DNA of 30,860 nucleotides from Hepatobacter sp965661165 (GTDB lineage: Bacteria; Pseudomonadota; Alphaproteobacteria; Holosporales; Hepatobacteraceae), in contig CBFICL010000014.1 in assembly GCA_965661165.1 (NCBI GenBank), positions 1-30,860 of the forward strand. Reading direction: 5' to 3'. The notes below the pieces were generated by a model. That model searched no databases, was not told the origin of the DNA, and saw nothing but the letters and a program-made list of their open reading frames with translations. Position numbers and translations under genes: made by a program. Shown here one piece after another: positions 23,989 to 30,860 of this stretch (within the stretch, counting starts at the first letter, position 1; each line of letters starts with the position of its first letter).

Positions 23989-25163
23989 CAAACGCGACCC
24001 TTTAAGAACGGTCCTCTGCCTTGTCCGTTTTTTTTCCCACGTTTTTTCACAGCAGGCCGCTTTGTTTGAGACGCGGGTTGAGAAGTCGGCTGAGAAACCG
24101 GCGGCAAAGCTGGGGATGTTTTTTGATCAAGCGTGCGCCCAAGGCCCAGGCACAACCCATAGGTCATGACCCCCGTGATCAGCGCGCCCAAGGGCCAGCC
24201 CAAAAACCACAACTCACCCCCAGCGCCTAACACAAGCAAGGCCATCAGCCACCCCAAAAAAGGGGCTGAACGAGGCGCATAAGGCCAAAGCCGGGCCAGG
24301 GCCAACCACACCCCCCCTACGATCACAACGACCATGAAGGCTCCTCCTTCCAACCACAGTTGCAACAGGCGATGGTGTGGATGATCAAAAGGCATCAGCA
24401 CACACGTGCGGCTGAGCAAAGGGCCTTTGAGCCATCCATATCCCCACCACACATGCTGATCGATGACCACAAGCAACTCTTGCCCATGAAGCAACCGAGC
24501 TTTCAGCGCCTTGAAGGCGCCGCCCACATAGACAAAGGACAATACATGGTGGCCCAGCCGAATCCATAGCGGCAAAAGACCCAGCCCCAACCCCCACAGC
24601 GCACCCACTGCCACCATCATGAGGCGCGGCCACCAAAGCGCCAGAGCCCACACGGCCATGCCGCCCCCAAGGGCGATCAGCCCCAGCGCAAACGGGGTGT
24701 AAGCACACACAAAAAGGAGGAGGCAGGCCGCAAGCACGCCCCCAACGACCTGAAGCCTTGAGGCGCAAATCACAAACACGCCCAAAATCATCCATGAAAG
24801 CAACACATGCTTTGTGTGAAGGTGCCAAAAAAAAGCCTTCGACCCCAACACACCAGGCGGACACGAAAACAGCGTGTCTGTTCCCAGCCCATACCCCAGC
24901 ACCATAAAGGCCGCGGCCAGCACCGCCATATCTAACACAGTGCTTTGGACCCACGATAGCCACGAAGCCGCTAACCACGCGCCGCCAAGGGCCACCACAA
25001 ACAACGCAAAACTTAGCCAATAGCCATCCAGGCTCACCCCATAAAAACTGAGCCCGAGGCCGAAAAAGAAACTCCACACCCACACGCGCTGAAGACGGGT
25101 AAGTGGCGCCAACCAAAGCATGCCCAAGGTGACAACAAAAAGAAGGCTCTCACTCAAAGCCAT
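23988..25163 (-). CDS. O-antigen ligase/polymerase-like membrane protein
   Basis: This 391-residue integral membrane protein has about ten or eleven hydrophobic helices. The segment HPHHRLLQLWLEGGAF, after a periplasmic loop, matches the HxHNxxLQxxxExG motif of the Wzy polymerase/WaaL ligase family, which joins sugar repeat units or attaches them to lipid A core at the outer face of the inner membrane. The last 45 residues are a soluble tail of Ser/Gln/Pro repeats (SQPTSQPASQ) and a Lys/Arg-rich end. The start ATG 25161-25163 has AAGGATGG about ten bases upstream. It lies divergent from ffh. No other sugar-polymer gene is nearby, so the substrate cannot be told. Confidence 0.75.
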   Translation of the reverse strand: MALSESLLFVVTLGMLWLAPLTRLQRVWVWSFFFGLGLSFYGVSLDGYWLSFALFVVALGGAWLAASWLSWVQSTVLDMAVLAAAFMVLGYGLGTDTLFSCPPGVLGSKAFFWHLHTKHVLLSWMILGVFVICASRLQVVGGVLAACLLLFVCAYTPFALGLIALGGGMAVWALALWWPRLMMVAVGALWGLGLGLLPLWIRLGHHVLSFVYVGGAFKALKARLLHGQELLVVIDQHVWWGYGWLKGPLLSRTCVLMPFDHPHHRLLQLWLEGGAFMVVVIVGGVWLALARLWPYAPRSAPFLGWLMALLVLGAGGELWFLGWPLGALITGVMTYGLCLGLGRTLDQKTSPALPPVSQPTSQPASQTKRPAVKKRGKKNGQGRGPFLKGRV

Positions 25164-25354
25164 AGCGTTGTGCCATCCTTGCCATACAAAGAGCCTCTTG
25201 CATGCAAAATGTGTTTGGGCCCCGGTTTGCCCCCTAACCCATGGGTCGTATGCATCGCCATATCATTTTTAGGGGTGCTTTTCTGGTTCTCTTTGATGTA
25301 CACCAAAGACACAAAAGAATAAAGTGTTGCTTAAGGAAGTCCATTCATCGTCCC

Positions 25355-26728
25355 ATGTTTCAAGATCTTAAAAAACGTCTTTCAGATATTTTAGGTGGCC
25401 TTAGCCAGCGAGGTGTTCTGCGTGAAGCTGATATTGACAAGGCCCTGCGGGAAATACGCATTGCCCTGCTTGAAGCCGATGTGTCCTTGCCCATTATTCA
25501 GCAACTGTTGAGCAACATCCGCCCCGAAGCGTTGGGCCAAGAGGTGGCTAAAAGCCTCACACCCGGTCAGGTGATGATCAAAATTGTGCACGATCATTTG
25601 GTGAAACTGCTCTCCCATCAAGACGGTGCTTCTCTCAATATGGCGGCTGTACCGCCGGTGGTGGTGTTGATGGTGGGGCTGCAAGGCAGCGGGAAAACCA
25701 CCACAAGCGCTAAACTGGCTCAATGGTTGACGACCAAAGAAGGAAAAAAAGTGCTGCTCACCTCTGTGGATGTGTATCGCCCCGCTGCCCGCGAACAGCT
25801 GATCCAGCTTGGCCAGCGTCACCACCTGGAGATCGCGGCATTTATGGACGACACAGCGCCGCGCACCATTGCACACAAGGCGCAACAAAAGGCGCAGTCA
25901 GAAGGCTATGATGTGCTGATTGTAGACACAGCCGGGCGACTTCAGATTGACGAACCCCTCATGAACGAGCTGGTCGAGCTGAAAGACCTTCTCTCTCCTC
26001 AAGAAATCCTCTTTGTAGCCGATGCCATGATGGGGCAAGAATCGGCCCGAATCGCCGAAACCTTTCATAACCAACTGGCCATCACTGGCAGCATTCTCTC
26101 CCGCACAGATGGGGACGCCCGCGGTGGGGCCGCGCTTTCTATTGGCGCCATGACGGGCCAGCCCCTTAAATTTATTGGCACAGGCGAACACATCGGTGAT
26201 CTGGAGGTTTTTGACCCCAAGCGTCAGGTGGGGCGCATTTTGGGCCAAGGCGATATTGTGAGCTTTGTGGAAGAGGTGCAAAGCCACACCACCCAAGAAG
26301 ACATGGAAGATGTGGCACGCAAAATGCAAACCGGCACTTTTTCTCTTCAGGACTTGGAAAAACAGCTGTCGCAAATGCAGCGCGTGGGAAGCTTTGAAAA
26401 GTTGATGGGCTTCTTGCCCGGTATGGATCGCTTAACACAAGCCATGCCCTCATCCGTCGATGATGATACGGCCAAAAAAGAGCTGGCCCACCAGCTGGCT
26501 GTCATTCGCGCCATGACGCCCCATGAAAAGCGGTATCCTAAGATTTTAAACGCTTCACGCAAACGCCGCATTGCCCAAGGCAGCGGCCGCCAGGTGCCAG
26601 ATGTCAATCGCCTGCTCAAACAGTTTGAGCAAATGGAAAAAATGATGAAGCGCTTTAAAAAGCTGGGCAAGAAAGGCATGATGCGCCAAGGTCTTCAGGG
26701 CCTTTTGCCGCCCGGCATGAAACCCTAA
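25355..26728 (+). CDS. ffh: Signal recognition particle protein Ffh
   Basis: With the start at ATG 25355 the protein has 457 residues, normal for Ffh. It binds 4.5S RNA and signal sequences and delivers ribosomes to FtsY at the membrane. The N domain (MFQDLKKRLSDILGGLSQRG) precedes the G domain with GLQGSGKTT at 108-116, DVYRPAAREQL, DTAGRLQID and GTGEHIGDLEVFDP. The Met-rich M domain follows, with GMDRLTQAMP and RRIAQGSGRQVPDVNRLLKQFEQM, the SRP RNA-binding helix pair. A longer reading frame begins at 25241, but the conserved N-terminus fixes the start. It is followed after 16 bases by rnhB. Confidence 0.97.
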   Translation: MFQDLKKRLSDILGGLSQRGVLREADIDKALREIRIALLEADVSLPIIQQLLSNIRPEALGQEVAKSLTPGQVMIKIVHDHLVKLLSHQDGASLNMAAVPPVVVLMVGLQGSGKTTTSAKLAQWLTTKEGKKVLLTSVDVYRPAAREQLIQLGQRHHLEIAAFMDDTAPRTIAHKAQQKAQSEGYDVLIVDTAGRLQIDEPLMNELVELKDLLSPQEILFVADAMMGQESARIAETFHNQLAITGSILSRTDGDARGGAALSIGAMTGQPLKFIGTGEHIGDLEVFDPKRQVGRILGQGDIVSFVEEVQSHTTQEDMEDVARKMQTGTFSLQDLEKQLSQMQRVGSFEKLMGFLPGMDRLTQAMPSSVDDDTAKKELAHQLAVIRAMTPHEKRYPKILNASRKRRIAQGSGRQVPDVNRLLKQFEQMEKMMKRFKKLGKKGMMRQGLQGLLPPGMKP

Positions 26729-26744
26729 CCCTTAAGGCTGCAAC

Positions 26745-27428
26745 ATGGAAACTGCCGTGATGTCCTCCCGCGCGCTCCCCATCGCGCCTACCAACGTCCC
26801 TGCACGTAAAACCTTGTTGCCATCAAGGCCTTACCACCATATGGCAGGCTGTGATGAAGTGGGGCGCGGCCCGCTCGCTGGCCCCGTGGTAGCAGCCGCT
26901 GTGGTGTTGACCCGCGCTTTTTATGACACGCCCCTTATCCATAGGCTGGTTGACTCAAAAAAGCTCTCTGAAAGAAAAAGAACAGAGGTGGCCCACGCCC
27001 TTCACCAAGCTGCCCACACAAACCCGCCCCTTTTACACTATGCCATTCACCACATCTCTGCCCCACACATTGATCGCATCAATATTTTAAACGCCAGTCT
27101 GCTGGCCATGGAATGCGCGGTGAACGCCTTGTACCCATCCCCCCACCTTATCTTTGTGGATGGCAAGCACACCTTGCCCCACACACCGTCCCTGGCTCTC
27201 ACCCGTGGTGATGCGTGTCATGTCGCCATCTCTGCCGCCAGTATCATCGCGAAAGTAGCGCGCGATGCGTGGATGGCGCACCTCGATGATCTTTACCCTG
27301 GCTATGGCTTTGCCAAACACAAAGGCTATGGCACGCAGACACATATTAAGGCTTTAACACATTTAGGGCCTTGTCCTGAACACAGACGCAGCTTTGCCCC
27401 CGTCTCACTGTATGCACAACAGGCTTAA
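26745..27428 (+). CDS. rnhB: Ribonuclease HII
   Basis: This 227-residue enzyme removes ribonucleotides and RNA primers from RNA-DNA hybrids. The four acidic active-site residues are visible: Asp and Glu in GCDEVGRGPLAGPVV (37-38), Asp in LIFVDGKHT, and Asp in KVARDAWM. SKKLSERKR and the closing YGFAKHKGYGTQTHIKAL are family hallmarks. The N-terminus has about 25 extra residues before the core; an internal start (ATG at codon 6) is possible. It is 16 bases downstream of ffh and co-transcribed with it. Confidence 0.96.
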   Translation: METAVMSSRALPIAPTNVPARKTLLPSRPYHHMAGCDEVGRGPLAGPVVAAAVVLTRAFYDTPLIHRLVDSKKLSERKRTEVAHALHQAAHTNPPLLHYAIHHISAPHIDRINILNASLLAMECAVNALYPSPHLIFVDGKHTLPHTPSLALTRGDACHVAISAASIIAKVARDAWMAHLDDLYPGYGFAKHKGYGTQTHIKALTHLGPCPEHRRSFAPVSLYAQQA

Positions 27429-27492
27429 TCCACAACGCGCCAAGACACCAACCTCAAGGCATAAGGTCTCACCCAAGCCTCACACAGAAGCT

Positions 27493-28017
27493 TCATGAAA
27501 CTTTTTGCGGACAAAAGATGATTTTTTCTGTGTCAAACCCAAGACGACCGGCTTCTTCCATGAAGGTGTCTATCATCGACTGAGGTACAGACGGGGTGCG
27601 TGACAAAAACCAAAGATACGACTTGTCATAACTGGTGACGAACGCATAGCGATACTCTTTATCAAGCCAGAACACAATGTAAGCCCCATAGAAAGGCCCA
27701 AAGAACGACACCTTTAGATAGGCTACATCAGGACGCGAGACAAAATAGGCTTTCCCCCGCGCCACACGCCAGTGATTTTCTTTGATGGAAAAACCATGGT
27801 TCTCCACACGAATGCGCCCACCCTCTTCAAGGGTATAGTGAGCCCATACGCGGCTGAGCCCCCGCTCAAAGCGATTGTCGGTCCTGGCAATCTCATACCA
27901 AACGCCCATATAACGCTGAGCATCAAAAGGTTGAATAGGCGTGACCCCCTCGGGAATGTTGATGCAAGACTTTAACAAAAGCGCACACAATAAAATAATC
28001 CAGCGTGACATAATCAT
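27493..28017 (-). CDS. Outer-membrane lipoprotein of the lipocalin family (Blc-like)
   Basis: This protein of 172-174 residues has a lipoprotein signal peptide ending in the lipobox LLKSC, so it is anchored by a lipid at Cys 18. The lipocalin signature is YMGVWYEIARTDNRFERG, followed by VWAHYTL, GFSIKENHW, YLKVSFFGPFYGAYIVF, and YRYAFVTSYDKSYLWFLSRTP, the usual Blc order. Blc proteins bind fatty acids or lysophospholipids in the periplasm. The start may be ATG 28017 or 28011; GGGAGAGGG serves either. It is convergent with rnhB. Confidence 0.93.
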   Translation of the reverse strand: MIMSRWIILLCALLLKSCINIPEGVTPIQPFDAQRYMGVWYEIARTDNRFERGLSRVWAHYTLEEGGRIRVENHGFSIKENHWRVARGKAYFVSRPDVAYLKVSFFGPFYGAYIVFWLDKEYRYAFVTSYDKSYLWFLSRTPSVPQSMIDTFMEEAGRLGFDTEKIIFCPQKVS

Positions 28018-28170
28018 CGCCCTCTCCCATGATCATTATTATTGCGTGATTGTATGGGTAAAAGGCAACGTTTAGCAAAAAAAATGAACCTCTGTACCAG
28101 CCCCTGTGTACACAGCGTCTATCCTGATGGCAAGGCCCCATATCTTGGCCAATAAACGCAAGGCTACCCT

Positions 28171-28869
28171 TTAAAAATGAACCGAAACTGATCGGAGCCA
28201 CGGCACAGCGGATTTGATAGCATAACTGAAGGTCACACTTTCCCTAGGGGCCAAGCGACGTTGAGGCACGGTGTAAACAAAAGACTGACGCACCACCCAT
28301 GTTCGCTGATCGTCGGCCCGTAGGGCATATTCATGCTCTTTATCAGGGCCAAAAAGATCGATCTTTAGAGGAGATATCTCTTGGGCATGGTCCGCCAAAT
28401 TATGGATGCGACCTTCTACATACCACAGCCCTGTTTTAGCGTGTTGACCCACGCGAATATCTTCCACACGCAAGGTCTTTAAACTGGCAGCAGGCACAGA
28501 TTTTCCTTGCCCCCACAACCAGGCAACATCAAACCCCTTTAAGGGTAAGAAGCGCTCCTGCAGCGTCACCAACAACACAGACGTCATAAGCGCCGTGGCT
28601 ACCGTGATGGTCAAGCGACGCACAGATCGCTTAGGCGGTACGGCGAAAGGAACGCGCCTGAGCTTTCTGGCAAACCCCTTAGCAGGAGCTTCAGCGCCTG
28701 CCGGCCCATCCACAGCCTGCACAAGATTGAGAATGGGCGTATCAAAAAGCTGAGATTTTTCTACCACCCAAATAGATGCGCAAGAAGCACACTTGACGGG
28801 ACGAGCCTGGCCCACATCAGCAGCCTCCACATAATAGCGCTTTTTACATTTTGGACACGCGAGAATCAC
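28171..28869 (-). CDS. Zinc-ribbon (MJ0042-type) membrane protein, DUF3426-like
   Basis: The start is GTG 28867-28869 with AGGGAG seven bases upstream, which puts the zinc ribbon at the very N-terminus as in related proteins: ILACPKCKKRYYV, then PVKCASCASIWVV, giving two CxxC pairs. A basic linker and one transmembrane helix (TITVATALMTSVLLVTL) follow near residues 90-110. The C-terminal periplasmic part, from about 130, contains EDIRVGQHAKTGLWYVEGRI and ends RESVTFSYAIKSAVP, like the DUF3426 beta-sandwich found in alphaproteobacterial family members. Its role is unknown. A longer start at TTG 28887 is possible but has no ribosome site. Confidence 0.82.
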   Translation of the reverse strand: MILACPKCKKRYYVEAADVGQARPVKCASCASIWVVEKSQLFDTPILNLVQAVDGPAGAEAPAKGFARKLRRVPFAVPPKRSVRRLTITVATALMTSVLLVTLQERFLPLKGFDVAWLWGQGKSVPAASLKTLRVEDIRVGQHAKTGLWYVEGRIHNLADHAQEISPLKIDLFGPDKEHEYALRADDQRTWVVRQSFVYTVPQRRLAPRESVTFSYAIKSAVPWLRSVSVHF

Positions 28870-28972
28870 AAGCTCGCTCCCTCGCAAGATTCAATGACGT
28901 TGATAAACAAAGAATCCTAACAAAACGTCAACAGAGCATCTGAGCACAAACCTTAAGAGTAGCTAACGGGCC

Positions 28973-29428
28973 TTAAGCCAGGGCCGACGGCCACGTGGTG
29001 CATCGATCAAAAGTTTTATGCTCTGTCTCTTGCCATACATCAGGCGTACAGCCTTGATCGCGCAGAGATTCCCAAAATGCCAACGCAGATGCGCGCTGAT
29101 GCGCTTCAAAAATATATCCACATTTTGCATAATCTTGCGGACGGACAAGCTCAGCCTCGGCCAACACCAGCAAGCCATAGTGCGCTGGCACCTCATCAGC
29201 GCGGGTGGTCAACCAAAGGGGGTGCTCCTCAAAAAAAGCATCGCCCTCACACCCATGGGGGAAAAACGACCCCGATTGCTTACTCCACAACATCTTATCA
29301 AAAGACTGAAGCATATCGTGGTGGGCAAAAAGAATGCCTAGACGTTCTTGTTTACGCAAGGATTGCAATGCCAAAGCAAACAAAAAGTCTGCCCAGGATC
29401 TGTGCAAAAGCCCATATAATGCAATCAT
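28973..29428 (-). CDS. holC: DNA polymerase III subunit chi
   Basis: This 151-residue protein matches HolC, the chi subunit that links the clamp loader to SSB. Landmarks are the N-terminal Rossmann-like helices, FDKMLWSKQSGSFFPHG (family: LDxxLWxxxxxSFxPHG), HPLWLTTR at the position of PIxL, and YIFEAHQRASALAFWESLRDQGC near the end. The start ATG 29426-29428 has GGGGGAAAGG two bases upstream, close but strong. It is transcribed in the same direction as the zinc-ribbon gene, 103 bases before it. Confidence 0.85.
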   Translation of the reverse strand: MIALYGLLHRSWADFLFALALQSLRKQERLGILFAHHDMLQSFDKMLWSKQSGSFFPHGCEGDAFFEEHPLWLTTRADEVPAHYGLLVLAEAELVRPQDYAKCGYIFEAHQRASALAFWESLRDQGCTPDVWQETEHKTFDRCTTWPSALA

Positions 29429-29763
29429 TGCCTTTCCCCCGCGTACGGCTCTTACGCAGCATCATGCCCTGAAATTATTCCCTTGGCCAGAGGGTACGCA
29501 GTCAAAATCTAAAAACTATATTTTTTTCAAAAAATATATACTACGTATATTTTTTTAAACCAATGTATTGATTTTTATATTTTTTAGATTAAAAATTGAT
29601 AAAAATCTTTGGGGCCCCAGGTTGCTTTTTACCTGATATATTTTGTCAACAATGGCGATTTTTTTATGTAATGAAAAACAGGGGTTTGTTTCCTTTTTGT
29701 GGACTATGAAGACTAGATTAGGCTCTATTAGGGAACATTCTATTTAGACATTGTGGAGGTTTT
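29429..29763. other. AT-rich regulatory region before the XRE/S24 gene
   Basis: No gene is seen. The stretch 29510-29680 is extremely AT-rich. It contains a 5-base inverted repeat, CAGGT-TGCTTTTT-ACCTG at about 29619-29636, followed by ATATATTTT. The final 60 bases lead to GGAGG six bases before the regulator's ATG. Promoter and autoregulatory sites are likely here, but I could not pick a convincing -35/-10 pair. Confidence 0.45.
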
Positions 29764-30537
29764 ATGTCTTACAATTATAAGAATGCGTTAAAGCGGACAC
29801 ACTTACCTCCTGGCAAAAAACTTTTGACCCATGAGCTAGATTTAAGTGCCTTGAAGAAACGTGGTGTCAGTAACTTAAAAATTTTGCGTCGCTCACGCGG
29901 GCTCACGCTTGAAGGTTTGTCAGCGATTACGGGTATTTCACCCTCATATCTTTCGAGGCTTGAATGTGGCGCCAGGCGTCTCAACACAGATTTGATGGAA
30001 AAGTTGTCTTCTGTGTTGAATTGCACCCCGTCGGATCTGCTGAAAAAAACATTTACCAATGTTAACGAACGTGAGACCCATGAAAATCTGACTTCCTTCC
30101 AATCCCATGGAACTTCTCTTAAGTCACGGGGCAAAGATCTGCCTGTTTACGCCATCTCGACCGGCATCAGCACGCTTGATAACAACGGCGTCAAAGAATC
30201 AGCTGATCTTTCTTCACCGGTAGAGTGGCACGTGTGCCCTCTCCCTCTGGTGGGCACCGATAACGCGTTTGGCCTTTTACTCTCTGACGGGGGTTATGCA
30301 CCCAAATATAACGCAGGCGATGTTATTTATGTCCACCCGTCAAAGCCATTCGTGCCTGGTTGTACGCTTTTTGTTGCCCTTGAGGACGAATCTGTTTTCT
30401 TAAGAACGTTTTGTGATTGGCATAAAGAGTCAATTATTGTCCGCCCCTTGCACAGCATAAATGTCTCTGAGAATCAAAAAATTCTTAAAGAGAACATTAA
30501 GTCGGTCTATAAAGTTGTGGGAAGCTGGAGCGCCTAG
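29764..30537 (+). CDS. XRE-type helix-turn-helix regulator with S24/LexA-like C-terminal domain
   Basis: This 257-residue protein has an N-terminal XRE/Cro-C1 helix-turn-helix at about 38-92 (LKILRRSRGLTLEGLSAITG, then SPSYLSRLECGARRLN) and a C-terminal S24-like domain from about 123. In LexA/CI-type proteins the latter autocleaves using Ser in GxSMxP and a Lys. Here the matching stretch is SDGGYAPKYNAGDVIYVHP, in which the SM pair is replaced, so the Ser nucleophile seems absent. It would then be a non-cleaving, C2-like or ligand-sensing regulator. It has a GGAGG ribosome site and is followed after 106 bases by recA. Confidence 0.88.
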   Translation: MSYNYKNALKRTHLPPGKKLLTHELDLSALKKRGVSNLKILRRSRGLTLEGLSAITGISPSYLSRLECGARRLNTDLMEKLSSVLNCTPSDLLKKTFTNVNERETHENLTSFQSHGTSLKSRGKDLPVYAISTGISTLDNNGVKESADLSSPVEWHVCPLPLVGTDNAFGLLLSDGGYAPKYNAGDVIYVHPSKPFVPGCTLFVALEDESVFLRTFCDWHKESIIVRPLHSINVSENQKILKENIKSVYKVVGSWSA

Positions 30538-30573
30538 CGCGTCTTTGCGGCGGGTGCTTGCTTTTTGGGCGCT
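30529..30573 (+). terminator. Possible terminator between the regulator and recA
   Basis: AGCGCC (30529-30534, overlapping the end of the regulator gene) and GGCGCT (30568-30573) are complementary and are followed by four more T. The loop is long, so this call is tentative. Confidence 0.4.
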
Positions 30574-30643
30574 TTTTGATTACACGTAAGACACGAACCT
30601 GGAAGGGGTTCTTATCTATGTCAAACAATGAAGGAGAGCCTCG

Positions 30644-30860
30644 ATGTCATCAAGCCACACACCAGACAAAGAAAAAGCGCTCCAAGCCGCACTGAGCCAG
30701 ATTCAGAAGGCCTTTGGCAAAGAATCGATTATGCGCTATGGAGACGGCGCGTTGTCTACGGATGTGCAAGCTGTTTCTACAGGATCCTTAGGCCTTGATG
30801 TAGCGCTGGGGATTGGTGGCCTTCCGCAGGGGCGCATTGTGGAAATTTTTGGCCCCGAAA
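30644..30860 (+). CDS. recA: Recombinase RecA, N-terminal part (runs off the right edge)
   Basis: The frame starts at ATG 30644 with GAAGGAGAG upstream and continues to the window end, giving 72 residues. It shows the RecA start: a short acidic tail-like N-terminus, ALQAALSQIQKAFGKESIMR, GDGALSTDVQAVSTGSLGLD, and GIGGLPQGRIVEIFGPE, which leads into the Walker A loop just beyond the edge. RecA performs strand exchange and triggers the SOS response. Confidence 0.97.
   Translation, partial: MSSSHTPDKEKALQAALSQIQKAFGKESIMRYGDGALSTDVQAVSTGSLGLDVALGIGGLPQGRIVEIFGPE

Noticed and set aside
25391..26453. Minus-strand frames of 93-165 codons
   Set aside because: They are antisense to ffh, whose identity is certain.

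Overview
The window reads as a chromosomal segment of an alphaproteobacterium, most likely a host-associated or intracellular one of the Holosporales/Rickettsiales kind. This is an inference. The core genes (typA, ffh, rnhB, holC, recA, two tRNA-Lys with encoded CCA) look alphaproteobacterial. Between them lie many secreted proteins without housekeeping roles, F-box-like eukaryotic domains, a toxin-type glycosyltransferase, secreted proteases, and several decayed or frameshifted genes. No CRISPR array, insertion sequence or rRNA gene was seen.

Layout. 1-3270: a partial secreted protein, a PfkB/adenosine-kinase-like protein with a signal peptide, and a secreted coiled-coil protein split by an in-frame TAA. 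3378-5204: typA on the minus strand. 5557-6108: a chimeric relic in which the end of a type 2 isopentenyl-diphosphate isomerase gene runs into the end of an FkbM-type methyltransferase gene. 6310-6385: tRNA-Lys(UUU), then a gene-poor stretch. 6845-11790: a tight minus-strand operon. 12005-16908: an accessory block with an F-box-like relic, a DXD glycosyltransferase, an S8 protease, and a lysozyme/phage-head-domain protein in two frames. 17028-17103: tRNA-Lys(CUU). 17210-21166: a small protein, an F-box protein, a secreted S1 protease and a secreted GNAT acetyltransferase. 21739-23925: an outer-membrane beta-barrel protein and a secreted protein, closed by a strong terminator. 23988-30860: mostly core genes (O-antigen-ligase-like protein, ffh, rnhB, lipocalin, zinc-ribbon protein, holC, an XRE/S24 regulator, and the start of recA).

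The most interesting system is the operon at 11790-6845. An overlooked 51-residue ORF with an excellent Shine-Dalgarno site encodes an acidic N-terminal half and a Gly/Ser/Asp-rich C-terminal half. It is followed by a JmjC/cupin-type oxygenase gene, an aldo/keto reductase, an APH-type kinase and an ABC exporter, with 14, 14 and 4 base overlaps between the last four. This is the architecture of a RiPP-like (modified peptide) pathway: precursor, tailoring enzymes, exporter. I know of no described family with this exact set. The oxygenase gene carries two apparent single-base deletions, so the pathway is either newly broken or the sequence has errors there.

A second theme is enzymes of normally cytosolic families (PfkB kinase, GNAT acetyltransferase) that here carry N-terminal signal peptides. 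They sit alongside secreted proteases, a GT44-like glycosyltransferase and F-box domains, which suggests a repertoire aimed at a eukaryotic host or at neighbouring cells.
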